Of a DNA stretch of 64,000 nt, positions 25,501-38,200 are shown piece by piece. The first letter of the stretch is position 1. The number at the start of each line of letters is the position of its first letter. The translations under genes and the position numbers were made by a program. The DNA comes from Echinococcus granulosus (taxonomy: Eukaryota; Platyhelminthes; Cestoda; Cyclophyllidea; Taeniidae), in the NCBI RefSeq assembly GCF_000524195.1, contig NW_020170424.1:245134-309133 (forward strand), read 5' to 3'. A model generated the notes under the pieces. That model was not told where the DNA came from. It saw only the letters and a program-made list of their open reading frames with translations, and made no database searches.

Positions 25501-28270
25501 CAGTGACAGTGAGTGGTTGTGGTACCGCAGCCTTAGCAGACACTCCTGTCAACATTCGCCTCGTGAAAGCATTGATGATAGTTATACTCATGTCTGTAGA
25601 GTCCACAATCCTCTAGATGTTGTTGTGATCGACAGTGGCATGAAGGAGTGTACACTACTGCCATAGAGAAGAGTTATTGGCGTGGTCTGAGGACTATGCC
25701 GCAGAACGGAGGTGCGAACTGTACAGAGCAGACTGTGCGGCAGGTTTGAGAAATATTATCTACCTGGAACAAGTTTTCCATGTCCATGGTTGGCAGCGTA
25801 TAGGTATCAGGTAGAGTACAATCTAGTTACTCACCAAGACTCTGTACCATGGCAATTGCTTCCACTAGCAAGATGGTCGTTCCTATTGGCCCCGAGCAAT
25901 GACCTTTAGTGTGGAGTTTACAAAGCACGCACATGCTCTATTCGTCGATTATCAGTAAAGATATTGATCAGGTAGGGAAGGTTAAAAAAAGAAGTCCACA
26001 TTTTGAAGTCAATTAGGGCTCTTTCATGATAACTTTTCCCCACAATCTTGCATTTCCACATAGTCCATCTTGCCTCTAAAGCGTCGTCTTTGAAGGTCAC
26101 TACAAAGGACCATCACAACACACTCGGTGCTCTAGAAAGCATTCTTTCGTCAGTGAGAAGGAGTTTTCTTCCAAAGTCACTCATGCGCGTCGACAATTTC
26201 ACTTTATCTGAATCTTTAAGGATGATCAAGTTAATCAAGGATAATCTACCATGTCTGTACTCTGTAGGCTAAAACACCTGCCTTAACCATCACAGAAGTG
26301 GTGTATATTACACTGAGTTGAAGGCTCAACTTAACAGAAATTGTTTTTTGAACAAAAATCTGAAGTCTCTGTTCGACTTGAACATAGTCTACACACTTCG
26401 TTAGGTGTATGCCAGGTCTTTTTACTTTTACTCGTTAACTCCATTAAAATAGTCTGCATTCAGACACACTACAACTTCCAGGCCTCACAGGTCCTACTTA
26501 TTCCAGCACAGATTTGTACCTTCTGGTACAGACTACACAACTCTGATTATTTAAACATCCGGTGACCCCTAGATTCTCTAAAATCAGGTCGGGGATAGCG
26601 TCTTGTGAGGCTTCCCCCGAGATCTATCGCATTTATCACGGACCGTTCTAAATATAATATGGAGAAAAACACAAGTAAAAGTGACTCCGTCTACAAATAT
26701 TATTCTTTATTGAGAATTATGCCTTTAAAATCTGACCTAAAATTTTAGATTCTTACAGATATTTTCTTTCATTCGAAAAATTAATTTTACCACAGAGAAG
26801 TTGGTCCACTGTGAAGTATCCTCCACAACTTCGGGCTCACTTTGAAAAGGGAGGGGACGGTTTCTTTACAAACAGAACCGCCAAATATATTAGTCCATTT
26901 GTTTTTCAAATTATCGCCTCCTTTCTTAATGTTTTCAACTAAAATCTGCATCCATGTCTTTGAATGTGCCCATTTAAATAGCGCGGGCGAAATGCCCACG
27001 CATGATTAAACACATTTGTGACTTAATTTTCCACTTTGGGTAGGTCAAAAAGAATTCTTATTCACAAGTGGGAGGAGGTTTATAAAAAAGACATTTTGGG
27101 ATGCAGAAAAAAGGAGTCATGAAAGGCTATTTACGGATGCAGCGGGTAAATTTGTGGAGTGAGGTAAAGGTCTACCAACCGCTTATCCTTCCTACATCGG
27201 TGTCAACCAAGTCAGGATGGTAATGCCACTTGGACGGTAGAATGACAAATACATTTGCCTCATTTTCTCTCCTCCAATGCAGACATTTTTGAAGTGATCG
27301 TTGAATACAGCACCTTGTGGAGAGACTTACAGAAGTTAATTACAAAAATAACGGTTTTGCAGAACCCCTAAATTCTTGAAGTAATTCCAACTGGTGGTAA
27401 TTTTGAAAACCTGAGGAATGCCTTACTTGATGATTTTTAAAACATCTCTCTTTTCATAATTAGTAAACCAGAATGGGTGAGACATTGGTCTTTTTAATTC
27501 CATTTTTCAAGAGGCGGAATGGGGAGGAGGGAGGGAGTTTTAAACGTCGTAAATTAGTTGACAGACCAGACACCAGCAGTACCAAAATCATTTTGACGCT
27601 ACTCGCAATGGATGAGACGGCTATTGCCTGGTTTACGTTATTCACAGCATGAAAAGTTGGTTAGATGCCCCTGCGATAGTTCTAGGCATGGCGGAGACAA
27701 TCAGGATGGTAGGGGCAGCTGATGGTTACGAGGTACCTACACCTGTGAATCAAAAGCCTGGTAAAGGCATCAAAATTGTCCAAAATGAGTGGTTGCAAAT
27801 TGTTTGGTGAAATATAGCTTTATGTCAAACCACCTGGACACTTCAGACTCAGCAGACTGTACACCCACTCTGCTGGATGGTAGTCTCCCAGCTTTATTGC
27901 AAGTTAATAGTATATTTTTCCATGTTATTTGGACATATTATGGCTTTTAAAAGACTCAAAGCACAAGCAAACACGGTCCGAAGGACAGCACTCCTAATTT
28001 CTGTAACTGAAAATAAGGTCGCGTCGCGACTTCTGCGATGGATGGATGAATATGTGAAGACTCCCGACAGGAATGAGGTCAGCAACTACAAACGACACCT
28101 CTCCCACAACTCTACTAACTAGAAGGAGTCTAAATAGAAGACTGGGTAGCATGGGGATGCAAACAGAGTGGAGAGGGAGGAAGAGGAGGAGGCGTGAAAC
28201 GCCAATCTCGTAAAATAATTTTAAATCCACTCTTCCATTAACCAGCTCTGCCCTCAGACTAATTTCCTCG
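22580..28270. other. Gene-free stretch with low-complexity tracts
   Basis: No supported exon. It contains a pyrimidine-rich tract at about 24290-24362, two neighbouring perfect palindromes at 23472-23527, and open frames without family motifs. The minus-strand frame at 27460-27645 ends in a short hydrophobic run and was considered as a tail for the Ig gene, but its splice context is weak. Confidence 0.4.
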
Positions 28271-28356
28271 CTACCAACCAATGGCGTTTGTGATGCTCCC
28301 ATCGGATGGTATAGATTCATCGAGATGCATAAGCTGCATTGAGAGCAATAGTCGCA
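28271..28356 (-). CDS. Weak candidate terminal exon of the two-Ig gene
   Basis: The acceptor on the minus strand is strong (TTTTCTTTGCAG just above 28356). Entered in phase 1, the phase in which the Ig2 exon ends, it encodes 27 residues starting RLLLSMQLMHLDES and stops at TAG (28271-28273). It carries no clear membrane anchor or GPI signal, which such proteins usually have. The TGGTAG end could also be a weak donor. The only support is acceptor quality and phase, so treat it as a guess. Confidence 0.18.
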
Positions 28357-31300
28357 CTGCAAAGAAAATTTTAAAACCAGGCTGTTGAAAACTACATAGT
28401 TTCTAGAGCGTTGTGATGGTCGATGTTAAAGAGCCCCAAGAAACGACACTTAACAGGCGAAATGGTCCAAATAGTGTTAAACCAGACAGGTATTTAAGTC
28501 TGCGCATTTTATGTTTCCACTTTGTAGCATGGTTTCAGATTGTGGTAAAATCTCTTCTGCATGGAAGTGTTGTAAGTTCTTTTTTTGCTACCATGACTCA
28601 CAACCAGAGATTTAAGAGGCATAATAAGTGTTCACCTGAACTAAAGAGCCTTTAAAAAGAATACCGAAAAAAAGGTGGCTTGATCACCATTTATCAATGC
28701 AAGATCCATAGTACAATATTTTTATTCCAGTACCTTAATTTTCACCCAAAAAAGGTTACTTTATTTTTCTTTTTTGCTCGGTAACAATGCATTAATCACT
28801 TATTCGATCGTGAAAAATGCCCACTTTTGCGTTGTATTATATCCAAACAAAAGGCAAGAGATAGATTACAGGAGCATTGTTTGGTGAAATTTTGAGAAAG
28901 GAAGAGTCATACAAAGATGGTTTTATCCATAAAAAAGTTAACTCAAGTAACTAACTAGTATAAATTTTGAGAAGAGCATTAGGGTCCTTTCCCTTCAAAA
29001 AATTGCCCCATTTTGAAGTAAGTAATAGAGCATTGGCACCGAAGGGTACGTTAAAGGGGGACTGTAAGAGGGAGGGCATACAAAAGATACTTTAACGGAC
29101 GCTGACGTGAATACGCACTTTAATTTTGCCATACGGTGCATATAAATTTTGATTTACGATTAAATGTTGATAAAGAATTCCCACCACCTTGAAGGTCAAT
29201 GTGATGTATTGTGTCAGTTGTTAAAACAACTTATTCGTTACCTCTTTATAAATAATCAAGCTCGTGTAGAAAGCAAGGGATGTGCACACAGTTTTTTTAC
29301 TTTTCTACTGTGTAAAGATAAGAAAACAGCGGTTCCGATTTCACTACTTAGTGTGTCTGGAGCATGGCAAAGTATCCGGATTAATATTGCCCAAGAGATG
29401 TAAAGAACCGCCTTTAAAAAATTAACTTGAGTTTGTTTTTGCCTCTTTTGTTTTGCTTTACTAAAATAGACAAGAATTATGGAAAAACCGAACGATTTCG
29501 CATTACATTCTCGTGGGCGATCTGTATAAGCATCTCTTAGCGCTCCTTCTTACTGATGTTACTTATCAAGGTTAATTTCTGTTTGGCTAAGATATTTAAT
29601 AATAATATCTATGTATTGATTGTATTTAGCATTGGTGAGCACAAACTGCGAAGCTTTGTCGATTTAGCAGATCCAAAAATGTCGAGTATTTTGGAGTATA
29701 ATCAGCCACTTTGTCAGTCAGGCAGTCAATATTAAATACCAAAAGAGAGACCCGATTTCCACTAAGCACTTGCATACTATTACTGTATACTCGTATTTCT
29801 TCCAATATATTTTTCAACTGGTATCACTTCCTCACCACTAGCACACCAGTTTTAGGTGATCCAAAACTCGGAGAGGTTAGATGCATTCAATTTTTGAGTC
29901 GTTACATAACGTGCTCAAAGTTTTGAGTCTTGTACTACTCATCTTTACGTCTAGCAAGCAAAACTAAGTTTAAAACCTCAGAATGGTCCTTTAAATCTCT
30001 GGAAAAATATCCTTATTATTTTTTTACCAGCTCAGCATTAGGTCTGAAATCTTTGCACGTTAAGACTAGAATGTGTAAAAGGTATCAGCTTCACCGGATG
30101 CATACATAGAATAGACTCAATCAATGCTAGTCTTGCTCCTTTTCACCTTAAAAACCTAGTCATCACATGACACAAGGGTATGTGTTTTTAGGATATTTTC
30201 GTGGATTTGAAAGAATCCTATCCTTAAGGAAGTAGATAAGGTAGTGAACCTTTAACATTTCTCTATGCAGATAAATTGGGGCTAGGGAAAACCCTTGTTT
30301 TCTTAAAGTCTAAAAATTTTACGTTTGCAGTGGTCTTGTATTCGTCTACCTCCCACACATTGTTAGCTGATAGACATGGGTAGCTGTGAATAACTCCAAG
30401 GCTATTCATTAGTTAAAAGTTCTAAAGTTTGAGCGTATGCTATTGTCAGGTTATCGGACATAATGGCATAATCACCCAATTTGTGCATTCGGTAGAATGT
30501 GATCATTAAACCATAAACAATTGCCTTTGAAAGCGTTGAAGTTTGATAACATGCTAGCCATCGTTGCCGACATATTTTGGGAATTTTATTACAAATCCAT
30601 TTAGTATTTTGAATAAGCAACTCACGTTTTTTCACTTGTACAGCGATAAGCAAATTTATCCTCTAAACAAAGCGCCTGCTGAGGCAACAAATGAAAAATG
30701 CATGGGCCTTTTCGGGTTAGGTTTGACAGTTTTTTTAGTGGAAAAGCACTTTTTCGTCTAAAGATATAAAATAAACGGCAGTTTTTAGCAAAAAAATGCC
30801 TGATAAAAGTAAAATAAATTGTTTAAATGGTGTCAGGAGGCTTATCAACTTTTCTGCCATAGCTATATTAATTAGTAAATCGCCAGTGATCTACCAAATT
30901 TAATGAGGTAGTGCGTGTTGAAATTTGTTATGCAAAAGCAATTATTTCAAATAAATGCGGTAACTAAAGCCTTGCTGCATAAGTATTTTCACACAAATTA
31001 CAGAGTTAACGTCTTGACAGCAATTTGACGGATGGGGGTAATAAACATCACCAAACTCCTCAGTGCACCCTCAGACCGACTTATCGAAAATTCGCAAAGG
31101 CGCTACAGTGGCTGTGCATACGTTTTTTAAATTTAAGTGAGTGACAATCATTCGTCATTTATTTGATAGTTTATCTGATCAAAGAAAAGCTGAAATTGAG
31201 GATGGTGTTTTGCTGGGTGCATTTAGTAGGTCAAAAACAGAATCGCACATAGTCTGCTGCATTTCAAACGAAAACAACAGTTAAATTACTTTTCAAATGG

Positions 31301-31893
31301 TTTAATATTTTTGGAGTTTTCATTGTGTTATCTTTCAAGGCCTTTTTCAAAACAGTCCTAACTTTTGCCACTGCTTTGCAGTACAGCCAAACAAAAACTT
31401 CTGGTTTCCGATCTCAAAGCCTTCAATGTTTGTACAAGCTATTTTTTATTTTTATACAAGTTGCAAAACACTGACATTCTATGCTGTGTTTTTAGTCGAA
31501 GAAGCAAAATATTCTTTAATGGTGATGCTGAAAGCGAAACGCATTGAATGAATTTACTACGTCTTGTAAGTGAGGTAAATTAACCATTTAGGATTTGCTC
31601 CCTTTTTTACAACAAAAGGATATTATTAGGTCTTTTTAATTCTGGACTGATTAGCCAAGAATTAGCTACTGTAAATGTAATTAATGAAATCTCAGGCATT
31701 CGTTTCTATAAAGGGCATTGCCTATGCCCTTGCAAGAACAAAAAATTGGGAATTGAAAGGTAATAAATATTTCTTTTACCCCTGCATTTAAAAGAAATTA
31801 TTTAATGTCTTTTTATGTTCGGTACAGAAAATAAGTAGATTTAGTATCCAAAATTACTTTTGGTAGTGCCTTAAGATAGCGTCAGATGCTTAC
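28357..31893. other. Gene-free stretch, possibly intron of the two-Ig gene
   Basis: AT-rich sequence without a supported exon. If the C-terminal exon of the Ig gene lies further left, this is its last intron. Confidence 0.4.
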
Positions 31894-32244
31894 CCATAAT
31901 CTGGAGGTTCAGTTGATCGAAAGACATGGAAGGCGTTGGTACGGGGTCATTCACCAATCTCCGCCTGTTTATATGACTGCGTTCAACGCAGTTCCACCTT
32001 CCAGCCTCCAATTCAGAGATCCAGGTGATAAGGAGACGCGATTCAAGTAGATTTGAGTCCACCCATCGAGATGAGATGAAAGTACCACCTGATTGAACTC
32101 GACTAGGTCGTCGACGAACGCCATTGTGGTACCATTCTAAACTTATCAGTGGATCACGTTTGGCCTCGGGTGAGGAGAAATTTGCCCGGCAGATGAGTTC
32201 CAGCGGCATCCCGTAAAAAGCCATTTGGGGACCCGAGATAGTCA
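31894..32244 (-). CDS. Two-Ig protein, exon 4 (second Ig domain)
   Basis: The acceptor is CTTTTTACAG just above 32244 and the donor is ATGG|GTAAGC. The exon starts in phase 1 and ends in phase 1. It encodes 116 complete residues with a full Ig fold: ELICRANF (first Cys), SLEWYHNG (core Trp), SRLLITWISELEAG and GRWNC (second Cys). The usual Asp-x-Gly-x-Tyr-x-Cys before the second Cys is replaced by LEAGRWNC, with Trp at the Tyr position. Sequence after Ig2 is basic (INRRR), then Pro/Ser-rich, as expected of a juxtamembrane stalk. Because it ends in phase 1 with no stop, at least one more exon must follow at lower coordinates. Confidence 0.8.
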
Positions 32245-35200
32245 CTGTAAAAAGAAGTTTAAGGGAGATTAATTCGGCCAAAATCTCGTCTATGAATAAT
32301 AAATCATGTCAACCTTAAAATAGTCTAAGAATCTAATTTTTCCCTCACAAAGATATTTTGACACTTTATTGTCATTTTTAAGCAGTCTAATGTAAAACCT
32401 TAGAAATAAACACATCTTGAGCGGTAAAACAAAACAAGAAACATGATTTTTTTACCCTATTTTGAGAGTTTACTGGTGTAGGGACATAAAAGTAAGACTT
32501 GCCTTTCCATAAAGCCTAGCCAGTGTTTCAATCGCAAGAGGATAAAGAAAAGGCCAAAATCGCTTTAGTTCGGTGTCGCGTGACCTTCCTTGTGGTTAGT
32601 TTGAGCATGCAAATTACAATTTACTCAAAGTTAAGTATCCCAGTTTGAGCGAACAGTTGTCTGATTTTATTTTGTTCTTTTGCCTCACACACACAGCTAA
32701 TGTCCAATTAAACACCCAGGGAGTTTGATGGATTGAATGGGTCTAAAAACGCGACAGCAAATCGCACCTGATGACTGGTTTTGTAAGCCGTTTAGGGTAT
32801 CTTTTAGTCCCCTTTGTGGAGTCAAAAGATCGCTTTAAAAGGCAATTATCTCCTTTACCATTTTATAAACGAGTTAAAAATTGCGCTCTTTCCTCTGCGA
32901 ATGTGAAGTGAAAATTGTCAAATGCCAGGTATCATTGTGAATGACCCACAAACAAAGGGAAAAAGGTGCGGATGTGACTGTTTGTAGTAAGAAAGACGTA
33001 CTGCTATCCATGAATCTTAGAAATAGAGTGCCACTTTTAAATTGAAATATTTACTAAATGAACTAATGGAATGCGGCTTGCTCTGTGTACTGCGTCATGC
33101 TTAAATTATGTGGTCCATGAATCGCCCAAGCACAGTCAAACCCCATTCCCATTTGAAACGAGAAAATTTGGGGACCCTAACGGTTTAAAGGTAAAGCAAG
33201 ATGCTGAATTACAGAGAGTGTTCGGTTAAGAGGGGAAATAATTCCATGCTAAGTGGCGCGCATTTTAAAGACAGGTCAAATGATGCCTAAGATGCGAATA
33301 AAGGACCTAAAACACCTCTAAACTTAACAACTTTTAAGCAATTTGTATTTGGTGGTAGATTACTATAAATTGCACAATCTTCTAAATGACACGTGTTAAA
33401 TGGTGACGAAAAGTTAAATCTGAGGACAAAAATACAAAATCTTTTTATTGTGTTAAAAAAAGTTCAGGCTGTCAAGGTAATACTATTTTATTGGTCAATT
33501 TTAGAATTTTGCAAAATGTAACGAATTTTAGGGAAAATAAAAAAATTGTGTTAAATTATTGATTTGTTGGCCAATCAAATGGCCACCTTCGATTCTCTTG
33601 CCAGCCAATCACCTAATCCGTTCAATCAAAATGCCTCTTTGGCAGTAGAAATTTGCAACAAACTTATTTAGTAATTAGTTGGAGTAATACACCATTGGAA
33701 ATGCTATCTATCCCGGTAAAGCATCTTTATTTCGTGGTATAAGGTACGTGCAAATTTGGATATTTACTGAAGGACAGCAAACAGTGGGAAACTGAAAGGT
33801 TTATCAAAAAATTCCGCATAAGAAAAAGCACTTTTAGTCAAAAACAAAAGGGCCACACTCGCTGCCTTTATCCCTTACAAATGATATATTACGAGCCCTA
33901 GAAACTGGCCTTACAATGCGCGTAGGACAGCTTTGAGAGAATCATGTTTAAAAACCTCTACCCGTTAAGCAGATGTTGGGTATTATAGTCTCCCAAATTG
34001 TAAACTGCGGCATGAGACAAATATGACCTTTAAATGAGTGTCAAAGCCTTCTCTGTTTGTGATCTGCAAGTAATTACCCATTGTTCCTCCTGCCAAAGGC
34101 GATCTCCTTTAGCCTTAGCCTACTGCGTTATTTCAAGAGGTGATAGGGGGTGGAAAAGGGGAAAGCCTGTTGCCTCATTTGCTAAAGTTTTAAGTTAATT
34201 AGGAAACTCACTTGGATGTATAGGTGCTTGTAGGCTGATTTAAATTACTTCAGTTTTCTAGTTCTTTTTTACACAAAAAGAAACGGGAATTTAGAGAGAG
34301 CCAATCGTCCGTATCGCTAAATGAGTAGTATCTATTCAGACCAGAAGTTGGAATGAGGACTGAGTAGCCCTTGACACCCGGAATGAATGAAAAAAAGAAG
34401 TTTCCAGGCTCAAGGGTGGCTAATAGCAGAATATGCAGAAAAAACTAACAAATCATGCAAAATTTCATAAGATTGTCATTTATTTTAACTTCGACTTTTC
34501 CGGTTTTTGTGCGAAAAATTGCCTTCATCCATTGACCTGCAAGCGTATCCTCAATTACCCACTCTGAACCAGGCAAATAAAATCATTGTATCCAAATTAG
34601 AACAGGTTTGTTATCAGCTTTTTATTGACAGACAAAAAGTTTTTGGCCAACAAGGTGGCAATCTGGACTGTCGCCCCTGATGTGTGTGTGTGGTCGGGTG
34701 TTGTCCACACGCTTTCCATCACCACCTCCTCTGCTGCCCCACATCGCATCACCTTTCTCTCCAACTAATCAACTAAGACAAGATACACTTTTGGTGGTCA
34801 TTTATAAGGCCTACTTATCCCTTCTTTAAGTTACCTAAGTAAAAAGGAGCGCAACTTCGATAGGTAATTTTTCGAAGGTGCATAAAGGGTTAAGTTACTT
34901 TGCTTAACAAGTTCCGATTAAAGGTTTTTAAAGGAAGCTAAGCTTGATTAATAAAACAAAACAGGAAACTTTTCTGCTTCTGAGTGGATTTTTACTGACT
35001 TTAAGGGTTGCATATTCCACGACCAACGTCCGCACTTTCATCTTTGGAACTCACTGATCCCCTCAGAACCTTGACCATGACCATGTATTTATGATCGGGT
35101 GAATAAAGTATTAAACAAACAAGTTTTTCTTTTAAAATATTGCAGTAAATCCGTGGAATAGCACAAAAATCCTGGGAAATATGACCGACAGCCGATTGGA

Positions 35201-38200
35201 TGGTGTCAAGGTCATTCTTAAAGAATCCGACCAATCGTAACCGAACAAGTTTCAAAAAAGAAACTTGAGGGGAAAAGAGTAATTGTGCATGGAATTTAAA
35301 CATTTCGGCTTATAAATTTACCTCTTGTTTGTAAATATTTTACTGTTTGCAGATATTAAGCCTCGAGGTTTGCCTTTTGGAGGTGAACAAATATTTAAGG
35401 GGAAGGAAAAATTGCGCACTACCTCTGCCCTTAACACCTGTAAATAGGACATTTTGAGAAGGCCATCAGGCTTTAAGCCCAAGTAACGAGGGTTTCGTCC
35501 TAGAAACTTTCCAGATTAGCCTCTATTTTGACTACGTTTTGTGTAATTTTGACTGCTCTCCGTGACGCATGAAGGCAGCTCTCTCTTACTGAAATGGGAA
35601 GGCATTTGCGACCTTTAAAGTTATGCGAGGATTCACAGTAAAGGTAAATAGTTTCCTTTTTTATTTGACACCATTTTAAGCGTTGAGTTTAATTGTACTG
35701 TAATACTTTGACCGTTTTGTTAGCTATCACTTTGGGGCTACGTCATTCTACCTCCGCTGGGCTGGACCAGTAGATTCCCGCAGCCCTTCTCTAGCTCAAC
35801 AATACATATTCTGCCCCAGTAGGTCTTTAGGGAACCCTTGTGTCACTATAAGCACCGCTTAAGTCAAAAAATACAGTGATACCAATTTTCTCAAAATATA
35901 AGTTAACCTGAACTTTTGCCTGCTTACCCTCTTAAAAACAATTTTTGTATTGGAAAAGGAACAAAAAAATAGATATTTTTTTGCCAATAAGGCAAAAGGT
36001 GAGAAAAAATATAATAAATGAAGGCAATTTTTCTCATAATTAGTTAGCATCAGTGAAAAAATTTCCCTTTCTCAAGGCATGAATAAGTGATGCTGAAATG
36101 CACCGTTCAACATTCTGAGTGAACAGACTTTTTCTCCGGAAATGCAATACCTTTCACATCAAGAGTGATTTTGCCCAAACAAGAACATTCTAGTTGTGGA
36201 GGGAGTAATGACAGGCTTAAGGACCTGAAACGGTTAAGTCTGAGACAATTTTTTAGTAAATCAAGGAGACCAGTCGATTTCAGTAGGCAATTAAGTAGTA
36301 TTTAAGGTACTTGTAAAAAACCCACCTGACGACTTGACATTCAACGTGGATGCATCAGAGGCCATCGCTTGCATCTTTGTAGATGGTTTTATGCCTAAAA
36401 TGGATGAATTGACCTTGATTAGGTCATCACAAGCTTAAATGCAAGTTTTTAGGAGAAATGAGGAAGAACGGTGCGAAAACCTCACTAGCTGATTTCTTAA
36501 AATAGGGGTAGGATGAATGAATCTTCCCCTTTCCAAGGTTACCTTAAACTAGGGAAAGTTTTGCCTCGGATCTAGGCTTACTTAGTGGATCAAATAATGC
36601 CCTAAAATGGGTTTTGGTCCCACAAATATGGGACCAGTGAACAACTCTCACCATAGATAGCACGAAAGGTTTGCTCAAAGGCCTCATTCTTCTCCACACA
36701 CATGTGACTGGCACATTTTGGCGGTTTTTGTGGACTGCTTTGACAGCGATACCTCTTGGCATCGTCTTTGGTTGCGTTGACAATCATTATCTGACTCAAC
36801 GTCTCGTGGGGATAGTGGACACTGATTCGAGGATCCGGGGAGAAGATGTGGGTGCCGACGGCTAGGGGATAGATGAGGTCAGTGCGTTCCCATATTACCT
36901 GCACATACAAATGACCCAAATTGCAACCTTTAAAACGTCAATTTGGCTTTTCAAAAACAACTTTTGGCTTTTTTTAAAGGAAAAAACAGGGGTAACATCA
37001 TTTGCATTTTATCTGCGAAATCGCTCCCGCTTGAGCATTCTGGCCACCAAGTTGGTGCAGCAGGAACACGCAATGCTGCACAAATGGTGAGCGAAAAAGG
37101 GTGAAAAAATTCTAAGCAAGAAAAAAAAGCCAATTTTCTGCAACAAATGCGCTAGACAATTAAAAAGGTGAGACCAAACAGCCATGTTAGAAAACAAAAG
37201 CAGTCAGCCAAGGGATGTAAAGAGATTTCATTTATCACAGTGACTTGGCGTTTAGCCGAAGTGCTCCACCGAAAGGTGACCAGCAAAAAGTGCGTGCGGG
37301 CTATAGTTTGCTTCGTGCATCACTAAGTTTTAACGGTCAGAAACTGAGTGAAATTTGTGGCGGTCCGCCTTCTCCTCCCCGATCTAGGTCCGTGGATGGA
37401 AGGGTAAAGTGGTTGCTGGGACAAGAATTATGTGCCATTAAAAATGTGCCTGTACTGGTTTGATAATTAGGTTTGCCCCTGTGACTTACAGGTCTGTGGG
37501 TTTTGGGGTAGGTACAGTTGATTTTCAAAGGAGCCTCATTGTCAAAGTAGACTTTTGTGACACCCTTGTCATCGCGATAATCGGGATGATTGTTGGGAGG
37601 GTCTGAAAAGTCATACAATAATTTCTGTCGAATGTTTTTAATTCTTTTCGCTTATAGCCTATTAATAAATATTTTAATGAACAATAGTATGGGTAACTTT
37701 TTCAAGATATAACTTAACTCTAGTTACTAATTCTAGAACCTACTTGTCAACAGAAATCACATTTTCTGAGATTGGGTGCCAAGGAGTGGGTTTTAAATAA
37801 AAACAATAAGCTTTGGGTTTAAAAATTAAATAAAAAATTGTCGAAAAAGAAAATATTTACACTTTTTAAAGGAAAACTAAATGCTACTGTTGAAGTAAGT
37901 AGCATGTATATTGTTAAGTTCAGAAAGGGTATGGTGGGAAGCATGGAGCAGCCATGTGGAGCAAATTTTTAAACTCATAGTGTTTTTTATCATCAGTTAA
38001 GCAGATGGCCACGAAAATGTCTAAATGGGACATAGATCAGTAAAAATATCCTAGATCTTGCGCATTACCTGCTTGCTTAGGCAACCGACTTCGGTAGGAG
38101 CCAAGTAGGTGAAATACTTTTGAAAGTCTTTACATCAAATTCCCTCTGCTATATTTAAGTGTAAAAATTTTTTATTTCGCAGAAAAATGGCAGGTTAGGC

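Noticed and set aside
25361..25666. A 101-codon plus-strand frame (MSIIYNLGL...)
   Set aside because: No family resemblance, no matching exon nearby, and no upstream or downstream splice chain.
27994..28362. A 122-codon minus-strand frame with a hydrophobic run
   Set aside because: Entered from the same strong acceptor it is in phase 0, which does not match the phase 1 left by the Ig2 exon; composition is irregular for a membrane tail.
32760..32775. CTGATGA strings that could be hammerhead ribozyme cores
   Set aside because: No accompanying GAAA box and no helices in the right arrangement here or in the family A repeat.
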